From an uncultured Spirochaetales bacterium (GTDB lineage: Bacteria; Spirochaetota; Spirochaetia; Sphaerochaetales; Sphaerochaetaceae): 64,000 nt of DNA. The stretch is taken from the NCBI GenBank assembly GCA_949282255.1, contig CASDPA010000012.1, forward strand, positions 1 to 64,000, read 5' to 3'. Every line of letters begins with the position of its first letter. Positions within the stretch are counted from its first letter, which is position 1. Below, in pieces: positions 9,007-17,312 of the stretch. The translations under genes were made by a program, and so were the position numbers. The notes beneath the pieces were generated by a model. The model searched no databases. It worked only from the letters and a program-made list of their open reading frames with translations, and was not told the origin of the DNA.

Positions 9007-10739
9007 TCACCATCCTTGGCACTCATATGGGCCTGATACATGCTGCGGTAAAGAGGACATGAAGCAAGAAGCTCATCGTGCTTCCCTTCTGCCTCAATCC
9101 TTCCTTTGTCAACGACAAGTATGTTGTCCGCATCCGTGATTGTAGATAGTCTGTGAGCTATCATAATGACAGTCTTTCCCTGGATCAGCTTTCTTATCGC
9201 ATTCTGGACCTTCGTCTCATTCTCTGGATCCATATATGCTGTTGCCTCATCGAAAATGACAACCGGAGCGTCTTTGAGCATGGCACGGGCTATGGCAAGG
9301 CGCTGCCTTTCGCCACCAGAAAGATGGGTTCCACCACTTCCGACTCTTGTTCCAAAACCGTTTTCAAGCTTTGTGATGAAATCGAGACAGCCGGAAAGCT
9401 CAGCTGCCTTCATGACATCCTTATCACTGGCACTCTTTTTTCCAACCCTGATGTTTTCCATCACGGTATCATCGAAAAGGAAATTGTCTTGTCCGACATA
9501 AGCGGTCATGTCATAAAGCTGCGAAAGAGGAATAGCCCTTATATCCTTTCCGCCTATCGTCAGTTCTCCCTGCTTTATATCCCAGAATCCCGCAATCAGC
9601 TTTGCTATTGTCGACTTTCCGCCTCCGGATGGACCGACAATCGCAGTTATGCCTCCTTCCGGTACTGTGGCTGTGACATCATGAAGAATTTCCGTCTTCC
9701 CATCATATGAGAAACTGACGTTTTTCAGCATTATTCCATGATTGTTCATCTCAACCGGTTTGTCCGGATGATTCTGCTCTTCTGCCTTCAGAAGAGAATC
9801 GACATTGTTCACGATTGTTCCAATCTGTGCCAGGGTATCCGTGAAATCAAAAGCATGAAGAAGCGGTTCTGCTATTCCCATCGACAGCATTATCGTTAGT
9901 AGGAAAGTTGCAGAACTAAGCGTCCCTGAAGAGTAAAACAACCAGCCGACGGGAAGTATCGTTATGAGAGTCGCCGGTGCCAATGCTTTTGAGAAGGATA
10001 CTTTCGTCTGGCACTTTCTCATCCAGTTGTAATAGTAGGAAGCATTTTTCTTTGCTCTCTCGGCAAGTGTCTTGTATGAGCCTTCCGCCTGATTGAATGT
10101 CTTTATCACTTCAATGCCGTTAACATATTCTGTGATTGAGGAGTTCAGTTCCTGTGATACCTTCACAGAACCTTCGTAGTCTTTTCCATATCCGGCCATC
10201 ACCAGCATCATGAATGCCATGCCGACAGGTACTGAAACCAGAGACAAAAGAGCCATTCTCCAGTCAAGGAAAAGCAGGAAGATGAATATCAGAACTGGAG
10301 TCAGGATATTGCTTGAAAGCTCAGGAAGAAGATGTGCAAGCGGCCTTTCCATTGTCTCCACCTGGTCAACTATAATCTGCTTCAGTTTTCCTGAAGGGGT
10401 ATCTATTATCGTTCCAAGAGGCAGACGTGGCAGTTTATCCAGAATTGCGGCACGGATATTCCTCATTATCTGGAACGTGGCTCTGTGTGAAAGTGAAAGC
10501 GCTTTTGAATACATGAGGCTCTTCAGGACAAATGCAGCAAAAGCGATAATTGCCGCTGTCATGACGGTCTTCGCAATGATCTCATGATTAAGCAAGCCTT
10601 CTATCAGGAATGCTGCGATGAAGTATGGGATTACGCCGAACATTACAGCGGCCGAAGCAAGCACGATCGCTGCTATGAGCTTTCCGTGTTCGTCCTTCCC
10701 CATTTCCCACAGCCTTTTAAGTGGACTTTGAGTAGACAT
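9003..10739 (-). CDS. ABC transporter half-subunit (cassette B, first)
   Basis: A 578-residue half-transporter: membrane helices in the first 310 residues, then Walker A GPSGGGKST, signature LSGGERQR, Walker B VVIFDEATA, D-loop YMDPE and IAHRL. The D-loop deviation marks it as the counterpart of the first subunits of cassettes A and C. A strong AAGGAGG lies 6 bases before the ATG, and the shared operator overlaps the leader just upstream. It overlaps the next subunit by 4 bases. Confidence 0.85.
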   Translation of the reverse strand: MSTQSPLKRLWEMGKDEHGKLIAAIVLASAAVMFGVIPYFIAAFLIEGLLNHEIIAKTVMTAAIIAFAAFVLKSLMYSKALSLSHRATFQIMRNIRAAILDKLPRLPLGTIIDTPSGKLKQIIVDQVETMERPLAHLLPELSSNILTPVLIFIFLLFLDWRMALLSLVSVPVGMAFMMLVMAGYGKDYEGSVKVSQELNSSITEYVNGIEVIKTFNQAEGSYKTLAERAKKNASYYYNWMRKCQTKVSFSKALAPATLITILPVGWLFYSSGTLSSATFLLTIMLSMGIAEPLLHAFDFTDTLAQIGTIVNNVDSLLKAEEQNHPDKPVEMNNHGIMLKNVSFSYDGKTEILHDVTATVPEGGITAIVGPSGGGKSTIAKLIAGFWDIKQGELTIGGKDIRAIPLSQLYDMTAYVGQDNFLFDDTVMENIRVGKKSASDKDVMKAAELSGCLDFITKLENGFGTRVGSGGTHLSGGERQRLAIARAMLKDAPVVIFDEATAYMDPENETKVQNAIRKLIQGKTVIMIAHRLSTITDADNILVVDKGRIEAEGKHDELLASCPLYRSMYQAHMSAKDGE

Positions 10740-10752
10740 TTTTATCCTCCTT

Positions 10753-10770
10753 AGTTAGCACAGGCTAACT
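10753..10770. promoter_or_regulatory. shared operator, copy 2 (ABC cassette B)
   Basis: AGTTAGC-ACAG-GCTAACT, perfect arms. On the minus strand it follows a TATAAG-like -10 box (cattATAAG) directly and ends 13 bases before the start codon, almost touching the ribosome binding site. Confidence 0.85.
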
Positions 10771-10789
10771 TATAATGCAATAAAACAGA

Positions 10790-10804
10790 CTCCATGTTAT
10801 GGAG
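10790..10804 (-). terminator. weak terminator after TetR-B
   Basis: CTCCAT-GTT-ATGGAG stem; on the minus strand it is followed by TCTGTTTTATT. It separates the TetR-B transcript from the cassette B transporters, which have their own promoter and operator. Confidence 0.4.
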
Positions 10805-10813
10805 CCTTCCGTT

Positions 10814-11428
10814 TCAATAAAGGACGGTGCTGAATCCCGCCATATGGTAGTCTGACAGCATGGCTACATATCTTTCTGCTTCCTTTTTCGGCATTTGATG
10901 ACGTATGATCTCAAAGAAACCGTTGAAATAAGCTGTCACGATGATGTGGATAAAGGTTTCTGAGACTTCTCCGCTTTCTGTACTGTGGCATCCAGTGACC
11001 TTCATATAGCGGTATGTGTAATCGACCTCAATATCAACAAGCTCATCCAGGAAACTCTGGTACTCTGTACCGTATGAGGCATCAAGCAGAAGCCGGAATT
11101 CGTCATAGTTGTCATAGATGAAGTCAATCATGTCCTGGATACGCGACTTTGTGTATTTACCCATGCTCTCTTTCTGAACATCAGCAGGGAAGCTGTGGAA
11201 ATCATCCTGTATGGAAAGGAACATGTTCTTCAGGCCGTCAATGGCAGGAGAGACAATGGCATCAAATAATCCCTCCTTGTCTCCGAAGCGTGTGTAAATC
11301 GACCCTGTACTTGTATCTGCGGCGGCCGCTATTGTCCTTAATGACGCGTTGAGGAAGCCCTTTTCCAGGAATTCCTTCTTCGCACATTCAATTATCTTCT
11401 CGTATACTCCTGCAATCTGATTCGCCAT
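10814..11428 (-). CDS. TetR family regulator (cassette B)
   Basis: A 204-residue regulator with a helix-turn-helix at residues 7-55 (ASLRTIAAAADTSTGSIYTR) and a helical sensor domain containing the GTEYQSF turn shared with the cassette C regulator. The ATG at 11428 has no Shine-Dalgarno and begins only 4 bases after a 28-base palindrome, so translation may be leaderless or weak; no later in-frame ATG would keep the helix-turn-helix. It lies upstream of the cassette B transporters on the same strand, separated by a small hairpin. Confidence 0.85.
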   Translation of the reverse strand: MANQIAGVYEKIIECAKKEFLEKGFLNASLRTIAAAADTSTGSIYTRFGDKEGLFDAIVSPAIDGLKNMFLSIQDDFHSFPADVQKESMGKYTKSRIQDMIDFIYDNYDEFRLLLDASYGTEYQSFLDELVDIEVDYTYRYMKVTGCHSTESGEVSETFIHIIVTAYFNGFFEIIRHQMPKKEAERYVAMLSDYHMAGFSTVLY

Positions 11429-11432
11429 AATT

Positions 11433-11460
11433 CATAACACTGTTTTAAAACACTGTTATG
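11433..11460. promoter_or_regulatory. 28-base near-perfect palindrome before TetR-B
   Basis: Outer arms CATAACAC / CACTGTTATG flank a perfect inner palindrome TGTTTTAAAACA; 26 of 28 positions are symmetric. Its position 4 bases before the TetR-B ATG fits an autoregulatory operator. It resembles the CACTGTTATA words before TetR-A. Confidence 0.7.
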
Positions 11461-11509
11461 AATATAGCCTGATTATACTCTGTTGTCAATAGATTTTCCC
11501 AAACTGCTG

Positions 11510-11994
11510 TCAGAGAATGGCTGTCATCATTCCGACGGCAATACAGGCGGGAAGACCTAGAAGCATGCCAATGCAGGACTGCTTGATATGGAAAAGATAA
11601 TCCTTTTCATGCCTTCCGTGCCTAGTATCCTGATTCTTCTACAATGACAGAACCAGATGCAGTCAAGAACAAGCGCATCATACCAATCGATGATCAACCA
11701 GATCAGGTATGAATCCCTGAATCCTTCCCGCAACGTATCAGCTCTGTTGAAATTTTTCAGAACAAACGCAAAGGCAATCACAAAAACGACCAGGGCCATT
11801 CCCTTCCGGATGATATCTGCCCGTGTGAACCGCTGTTCTCTTTTCTCGATCAGACCTAATTCAATGCACTTTTCCCGAATTGCGGGAGGATAATCGCCTA
11901 CCGAGACAAGCGGATTTCTGAGTGTAAATGGCACGATTATGATAGTGAATAAAACTATCACGACAAGGCTTTCCATGACCACTGCAGTACTCAT
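11510..11994 (-). pseudogene. small membrane protein, probably interrupted by a frameshift
   Basis: The intact frame (11557-11994, 145 residues) has membrane helices at about residues 8-25 and 63-85, then DWYDALVLDCIWFCHCRRIR. After GTEGMK it turns into a low-quality serine-rich tail and stops. Reading on in the neighbouring frame from the same AAAA run gives KDYLFHIKQSCIGMLLGLPA and a further hydrophobic helix, ending at a TGA at 11510. This is a far better membrane-protein ending, so a one-base deletion in the A-run is likely, either real or from sequencing. The start overlaps the acetyltransferase stop (ATGA). Function unknown. Confidence 0.6.
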
Positions 11995-12650
11995 TCTGCC
12001 CCCTTTCCCACATCTTTCTCACTGTCTCTTAAAATGTATTCATAAACAAATGATTTGTTTCCTGAGTTGTCTTTGAATGGTTTCTCCGAGACCTTTGAGA
12101 ATCCACTTTTCTCATAAAATTTCCATGAGGCTAGAGTGTTGGTGAAAAGCCTTACGCATTCTGCTCCATCAGCTTCTGCCCGTTTCAGGAATTGTGTTAC
12201 CAGTGCCGTTCCAAGTCCCTTTCTGAAATCCTTTTTTGAGGAAAGCGCAACAAGTTCCAGATCACATTTTCCAAATGTCCTGCTGTCCCTTTCTTTCAGC
12301 TGACGGAAAAACAAGTCAAACTGTTTCTGAAACTTTGCTGACATCCTGTATTTCTTCAGATAAAACTTAAGAAACATCCTGCACCATAGGCCGTAATGCT
12401 TTCTTGTCTCATACCGGTTTGCCAGCGTCCTGCTAAAACGCTTATCGTATTTCCCACATATGAATCCAACAACCTGATGATTATCTGTTTCAGCAACATA
12501 TGTGAAATTGCATTTCTCAATCAGAACCTGCGCGTAATCATGCAGTAAAATTCGATCATACTGATCGACAGGACATGAGAAAAAACCTTCATAGAAGCAA
12601 TCCGCACACGCCGATGCATCCCCTTCTCTATATGGCCGGACAATAAACAT
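11991..12650 (-). CDS. GNAT-family N-acetyltransferase
   Basis: A 219-residue acetyl-CoA-dependent acetyltransferase. The pyrophosphate-binding motif is visible as RKGLGTALVTQFLKRA (about residues 145-160), preceded by the LELVALSSKKDFR strand and followed by LASWKFYEKSGF, the typical C-terminal GNAT pattern. Substrate unknown. AGGAG lies 9 bases before the ATG. It is the first gene of a two-gene unit with the frameshifted membrane protein and sits directly behind a copy of the shared operator, so it is probably co-regulated with the transporters. Confidence 0.8.
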   Translation of the reverse strand: MFIVRPYREGDASACADCFYEGFFSCPVDQYDRILLHDYAQVLIEKCNFTYVAETDNHQVVGFICGKYDKRFSRTLANRYETRKHYGLWCRMFLKFYLKKYRMSAKFQKQFDLFFRQLKERDSRTFGKCDLELVALSSKKDFRKGLGTALVTQFLKRAEADGAECVRLFTNTLASWKFYEKSGFSKVSEKPFKDNSGNKSFVYEYILRDSEKDVGKGAE

Positions 12651-12674
12651 AGTGAATTACTCCTGTAACTTAAA

Positions 12675-12692
12675 AGTTAGCTTATGCTAACC
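12675..12692. promoter_or_regulatory. shared operator, copy 3 (acetyltransferase)
   Basis: AGTTAGC-TTAT-GCTAACC, one mismatch. On the minus strand it is preceded by gaTATAATatg, a consensus -10 box. It ends 25 bases before the start codon. Confidence 0.8.
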
Positions 12693-13126
12693 ATATTATA
12701 TCAAAAGATTTCTTCTGTACACTTACTTTTCTTCTTCGCTGAATACAGGAGATTCATGGCCAAGGATCCGATCTTTTGATAATCAGTTCTATTGTTCCTT
12801 TGCTATCTACAGAACAAGAATAAACGCATTCTTTTATCTTTTTCTACCAAAAGAAATTGATATTATTTCCAGGGCTCAATTCCTATGCGCACACGACCTT
12901 TTCCAGTCATCAGAGACTGATCTGCTCGTGACAATTCCGAAACAGCCGTTGATATGCCTTCATCACGATGACAACAGCATCAAGGACATCCTAATCAGCG
13001 TTGCCAGGCAGATAGCTTGAACCCAAAACACAAGTTCTCGAACAGAATAAAATGCCGCAGAATCTGCGGAATGTATTTACGGTCAGTAATTTCAGGCCGC
13101 CGGTTTCCCAGCGGCCATGAGGAAAT
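12693..13126. other. intergenic region with a start-less open frame and two hairpins
   Basis: On the plus strand a frame stays open from about 12700 to a TGA at 13020 but contains no good start codon; its end reads DILISVARQIA. It may be a gene remnant; I do not recognise it. Then CCGCAGA-A-TCTGCGG, and at 13095-13116 GGCCGC / GCGGCC with a 10-base loop, lie just downstream of the cassette C operon end; neither has a T-tract on the minus strand, but they could still attenuate transcription. Confidence 0.35.
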
Positions 13127-14860
13127 TCACCACCCCAGAGAGGAGGTTCTTGCCTCAATGAAGCGTGTATAGATACCGTTTTCAGCAAGGAGTCTTTCAT
13201 GCGTGCCTTTTTCTGCAATCCGGCCATCTGATATCACAATTATCTGGTCAGCGTTCATGATTGTGTTGAGACGGTGGGCGATTACGATGAGCGTCTTGCC
13301 CTTCACAAGCTCGCTGATCGCCTCCTGAATGTACCGTTCATTATCCAAATCAATGCTTGCGGTGGCCTCATCAAGTATGACAATCGGCGCATCCTTGAGA
13401 ATACATCTGGCTATAGATATACGCTGTTTCTCCCCTCCGGAAAGAGAAGCTCCGCCTTCACCTATAATCGTGTCAAATCCGTCAGGAAGAGACATGATGA
13501 AATCATAGCATCTGGCCTTTCTGCAGGCTTCGAACACCTCCTCTTTTGTGGCATCCGGCCTGCCCATCACAATATTGGCATAGACCGTATCCTGAAAAAG
13601 ATATACACGCTGGAAAACCATGCTGATCTGTTTCATGAGTTCAGACAAAGGCAGATCTCTTATGTCAACGCCTCTTACCATGATGCTGCCATTATTTATA
13701 TCCCAGAAACGGGCAAGAAGGTTTGCGAGTGTAGTCTTACCTCCGCCGGAAGGTCCGACAAGAGCTGTCATGGTGTCTTTCGAAGCAGTAAAGCTTACAT
13801 CATGGATGGTCTCCTTATCCTCATAGGAAAATGAAACATGTCTGAACTCAATCTCAGGGCCTTCTGTCACGGCTTCTATATGTTTCCTGCCTTCATCTGG
13901 AAGAGTCCTCTCCTCAAAAAGTGCTTCAATCCTGTCAAGACAGCTGGCCATGACAGTAAGGCGCGAAGACTCTGCATAGAGTGTCTTGAGAGGCACAAAT
14001 ATGGAAAAAGAGAACAGCATGGCTCCGATAAGATATGGCAATGTTATCGCGCCTGAAGCAAAAAGGATGAATGCAAGCGCTATTACACCAGTAATGCCTG
14101 CTGTATAAAGCGCATTATGCAATACCATCCACGGCACCTGCGATGATTCATATCTGAGAGCTGCCCTGCATGTCTCTTCGATATTTTTCGTCAGCTCTTT
14201 TGATTTCTTCCCTGTAAGATTGTAGCTCTTGATGATCCCGATTCCTTCTATATGGGAGATGACGGCATCGGTAAGCTTTTCGTTCTGCTTCTGTCTTATT
14301 GCGGCATGCTTCAGGCTTGAAGTGTTCATGAAATGCGATGAAATTACCACAAGGAGACTCACAACAGCCGTGAGCAGACCTATTCTCCAGTCAATGAAGA
14401 ACATGAAGAGATTGATTACGATGGCAGCGAAAGCATTGGAAAGCACTTCAGCTATCGACTGCATCACGTTCTCTTCCACAAAGACCATGTCAGAGCTGAG
14501 GACAGAACTTATTCGTCCGATATTGCCAGCTGTAAAGAACCCCATGGGAAGCTTGCGCAGCTTTTCGCCCAGCGCGATGCGCTTATCTACAAAAATCTTG
14601 TATCCCGCAGTGCTCTGCATCTGGTCTGAAAGCCTTGTCGCCGCAATATTGAGCAGGACTGTTACGACCATTGCCAATAGATAATTCCAGCAGCTCCTGA
14701 TTGTTATCGTCCCGTCATAAAATGAAGAGAACATCAGAAAGCCAAGAAAAAGCGGCATCATGACACATACACCTTTTATGAATGCAAAGACAGCGGCAGA
14801 CAGCACCCTGTTCCTGTATGGACCGGAGAACTTCAATATTCTGATAAAGAACTTAGTCAT
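13127..14860 (-). CDS. ABC transporter half-subunit (cassette C, second)
   Basis: A 577-residue half-transporter. Membrane domain in the first 320 residues, then Walker A GPSGGGKTT, signature LSGGEKQR, Walker B IVILDEATA, D-loop SIDLD and IAHRL. It starts within the stop codon of the upstream subunit (ATGA at 14857-14860). It is the paralogue of the second subunits of cassettes A and B. Confidence 0.85.
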   Translation of the reverse strand: MTKFFIRILKFSGPYRNRVLSAAVFAFIKGVCVMMPLFLGFLMFSSFYDGTITIRSCWNYLLAMVVTVLLNIAATRLSDQMQSTAGYKIFVDKRIALGEKLRKLPMGFFTAGNIGRISSVLSSDMVFVEENVMQSIAEVLSNAFAAIVINLFMFFIDWRIGLLTAVVSLLVVISSHFMNTSSLKHAAIRQKQNEKLTDAVISHIEGIGIIKSYNLTGKKSKELTKNIEETCRAALRYESSQVPWMVLHNALYTAGITGVIALAFILFASGAITLPYLIGAMLFSFSIFVPLKTLYAESSRLTVMASCLDRIEALFEERTLPDEGRKHIEAVTEGPEIEFRHVSFSYEDKETIHDVSFTASKDTMTALVGPSGGGKTTLANLLARFWDINNGSIMVRGVDIRDLPLSELMKQISMVFQRVYLFQDTVYANIVMGRPDATKEEVFEACRKARCYDFIMSLPDGFDTIIGEGGASLSGGEKQRISIARCILKDAPIVILDEATASIDLDNERYIQEAISELVKGKTLIVIAHRLNTIMNADQIIVISDGRIAEKGTHERLLAENGIYTRFIEARTSSLGW

Positions 14861-16602
14861 CTTTCCACCTCCCTGTTTTTCACATTCCAGGCAATGCTTT
14901 CCTGGCTTATCTTCCCCAGCCTTGAATAGGTCTCATTCGTCCTGAGCAGGTCTTCGTGTCTGCCGTTTCCCGTTATCCTCCCATTCTCAATCACATAAAT
15001 GCAATCAGCATTTTTTATTGAGGAAATACGGTGCGCGATTACTATCAGGGTCTTATTCTTGACAACCTCTGAAATCGCCTTTTCCATCTTCTCCTCATTC
15101 TCCGGATCTGCGAAAGCCGTGGCTTCATCAAGAACAACAATCGGGGCATCCTTGAGAATCGCACGTGCAATGGAAATCCTCTGCCGCTCTCCTCCAGACA
15201 GCTTCGTTCCACTGTCTCCGGCCAAGGTATCCATGCCATGTTCAAAACGGGAGATGAAATCGAGACACTGGGCCTTTCCTGCAGCTTCCAGCACTTCTTC
15301 ATCACTTGCACCTGGTTTACCGATTCTGATGTTCTCTTTAATGGATGTATTGAACAGAAACTGCTCCTGAGACACAAAAGATATCCTCTCATTCAGTGCT
15401 TCAAGCGACATGTCTGTGATATCCTGACCGCCAATCGTAATGTGCCCTTTGCTGACGTCATAATAATGCACGATGAGTTTCGCAAGTGTGGACTTTCCTG
15501 CACCCGACTCTCCAACAAATGCAACAGTCTCGCCTTGTCTTATATTGAAGCTGACATCTTTTATCACCTCATCCTGTCCATATGAGAATGAGACATGGTC
15601 AAAGACTATATCATCGTTCCTGCCTGAATAAGGCTTGTCACTGCATATCAGACTTTTTTCATTGACTGTATTTTCAATCTCATCAAGTTTTCGTCCGACC
15701 TGAGCAAGAGAGGGAATGAATCTGATTGCCTTGAGAAGCGGTGTTCCAAGACCGAATGACAGGCATAGGACAAGAATAAGATCTGAAAGGGTTGAGTATC
15801 CGTGAAGCACGAGCATGGCGCCAAACGGCAGTGAGAAAAATGCGGGACAGGCAAAGATGCCAGCATAAAGTGCCATCCAGGGCCAGCAGGCTTTATACCA
15901 GTCGAGAGTGAAGTCCCGGTACGCCTTAACGTCGTTCTGATAACGCTTGTAAGACTCACCGTCCTTGTTGAATATCTTAACGACTTCCATGCCGTTGACA
16001 TATTCTATGATCGTGGAGTTCATCACCTGTGCAGCTCTGTAGTAATTCTCCATCCTGTCGAAGCCTGTCTTTGTCATACAGGATACAGCCCAGAGTCCGA
16101 TTGGAACTGTGATGATTGTGAGCAGCGCCAGTTTCCAGTCTATCAGTACCAGCGCAATGAAAATGCAGAGTGGAACAAGCAGATTGCCAAAACCTTCCGG
16201 AATCGCATGAGCCAGAAGGAGTTCAAGGCTTTCCACATCATCGACAACAAGCTTCTTGAGTCTGCCAACCCCTTTGTCCTGTATAATGCCCAGAGGAAGT
16301 CCTTCAAGCTTTTTCTGTATGTATTTCCTTATGTTTGCCAGTATGTTGAATGCCGCTATATGTGACAGCGATAAGCCTCCAAGATAAAGGGCAAAGTTAA
16401 GCACCAAGAAAACAAGAATCAATACAATCCTTGAGACTGCGGCCTCAATGCTTATCCCACTGCCGGTTATCAGCGGATTGATGATCTGATATACAAAGAA
16501 ATACGGGATAATCGAACAAAGAACGGCAATGAAAACCATTATTGTCGCAAACAGAGTATACCGCTTATATCCATTTGCATATTTCATAATCTTCCTGATC
16601 AT
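14857..16602 (-). CDS. ABC transporter half-subunit (cassette C, first)
   Basis: A 581-residue half-transporter with Walker A GESGAGKST, signature LSGGERQR, Walker B IVVLDEATA, D-loop FADPE and IAHRI. I placed the start at the ATG at 16602 (MIRKIMKYANGYKR), which shares its A with the TetR-C stop codon (TAATG) and follows AGGAGG; an upstream in-frame ATG at 16662 lies well inside the TetR gene. Membrane protein, expected to pair with the 13127-14860 product. Confidence 0.85.
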   Translation of the reverse strand: MIRKIMKYANGYKRYTLFATIMVFIAVLCSIIPYFFVYQIINPLITGSGISIEAAVSRIVLILVFLVLNFALYLGGLSLSHIAAFNILANIRKYIQKKLEGLPLGIIQDKGVGRLKKLVVDDVESLELLLAHAIPEGFGNLLVPLCIFIALVLIDWKLALLTIITVPIGLWAVSCMTKTGFDRMENYYRAAQVMNSTIIEYVNGMEVVKIFNKDGESYKRYQNDVKAYRDFTLDWYKACWPWMALYAGIFACPAFFSLPFGAMLVLHGYSTLSDLILVLCLSFGLGTPLLKAIRFIPSLAQVGRKLDEIENTVNEKSLICSDKPYSGRNDDIVFDHVSFSYGQDEVIKDVSFNIRQGETVAFVGESGAGKSTLAKLIVHYYDVSKGHITIGGQDITDMSLEALNERISFVSQEQFLFNTSIKENIRIGKPGASDEEVLEAAGKAQCLDFISRFEHGMDTLAGDSGTKLSGGERQRISIARAILKDAPIVVLDEATAFADPENEEKMEKAISEVVKNKTLIVIAHRISSIKNADCIYVIENGRITGNGRHEDLLRTNETYSRLGKISQESIAWNVKNREVER

Positions 16603-17219
16603 TACGGCCTCCTGAATCCCAGCATTCTGTGCCAGTTGAAAAGATTGCAGATATGACCGCAAAGGCTTTCAAGTTCATCCCACTCAAAGTAGTGGACGAT
16701 TGGTTCATATATTGTCATCCAGAAAGACGAGAGCATCACATGCATCTCTTCTTCGCTTATTTCATTCTCAACCAAGCCCCTGTCCCTGGCCTTCAGATAG
16801 TAGGCATATGTTGACTGGCACATGCTTTCTACCCACTCATGTTCAAAGTGCGAATACTTCGTTCCTTCGCTGGACGAAAGAAGAAGGCGCATGGCGTCAA
16901 TACGGTCATACAGAAAGCGGAACCACCACATCATATACCCTTCCTCCATATTCCAGGCCCTCCACAGTTCCTCATCGGTTATATCATCCCGAAGCGCCGC
17001 TTTTTCCTCCCTCACTCTCCTCAGTTCATCCACCGTATCATCGACAAGAGCAGAAAAGAGCTCTTCCTTGCCCTTGAACCGCTTGTACAATGCTCCAGTC
17101 GTGACGCCTGCCTTTCTGCATATATTGTTCAGAGACGCACCTAAAAAACCCTTATCAAGAAATTCTTCCTTGGCGCTTTCAAGTATCCGCGGGTCAATCG
17201 ATCTATCTGGTTTTGACAT
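16602..17219 (-). CDS. TetR family regulator (cassette C)
   Basis: A 205-residue regulator with a helix-turn-helix at residues 10-58 (ASLNNICRKAGVTTGALYKR) and a helical sensor domain. The ATG at 17219 follows GGAGG at ideal spacing; the upstream ATG at 17240 lies within the operator palindrome. Unlike in cassettes A and B, it is translationally coupled to both transporters (TAATG, then ATGA), so the whole cassette is one operon. Two candidate operators lie upstream: its own 32-base palindrome and a half-conserved copy of the shared operator. Confidence 0.87.
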   Translation of the reverse strand: MSKPDRSIDPRILESAKEEFLDKGFLGASLNNICRKAGVTTGALYKRFKGKEELFSALVDDTVDELRRVREEKAALRDDITDEELWRAWNMEEGYMMWWFRFLYDRIDAMRLLLSSSEGTKYSHFEHEWVESMCQSTYAYYLKARDRGLVENEISEEEMHVMLSSFWMTIYEPIVHYFEWDELESLCGHICNLFNWHRMLGFRRP

Positions 17220-17230
17220 ATTGCCTCCAT

Positions 17231-17262
17231 TGATAATCATATTATCGATAATTAGATTATCA
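17231..17262. promoter_or_regulatory. 32-base palindrome before TetR-C
   Basis: Arms TGATAATC / GATTATCA surround a perfect inner TTATCGATAA; 26 of 32 positions are symmetric. It starts 11 bases before the start codon. The sequence is unrelated to the palindromes before TetR-A and TetR-B, so the cassette C regulator probably has its own specificity. Confidence 0.7.
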
Positions 17263-17271
17263 GTTGCAATA

Positions 17272-17289
17272 GGCTAACTTAGTTTTTTT
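17272..17289. promoter_or_regulatory. shared operator, copy 4 (cassette C), one degenerate arm
   Basis: AGTTGCA-ATAG-GCTAACT: the right arm is perfect, the left arm differs at three positions. On the minus strand the perfect arm is the promoter-proximal one (CTAAGTTAGCC). Confidence 0.6.
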
Positions 17290-17312
17290 TCTAATTTTCC
17301 CGTTTTTCCAGA

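Noticed and set aside
11157-11352. Plus-strand frame inside TetR-B
   Set aside because: Antisense to a clear TetR gene, with no ribosome binding site and no family match.
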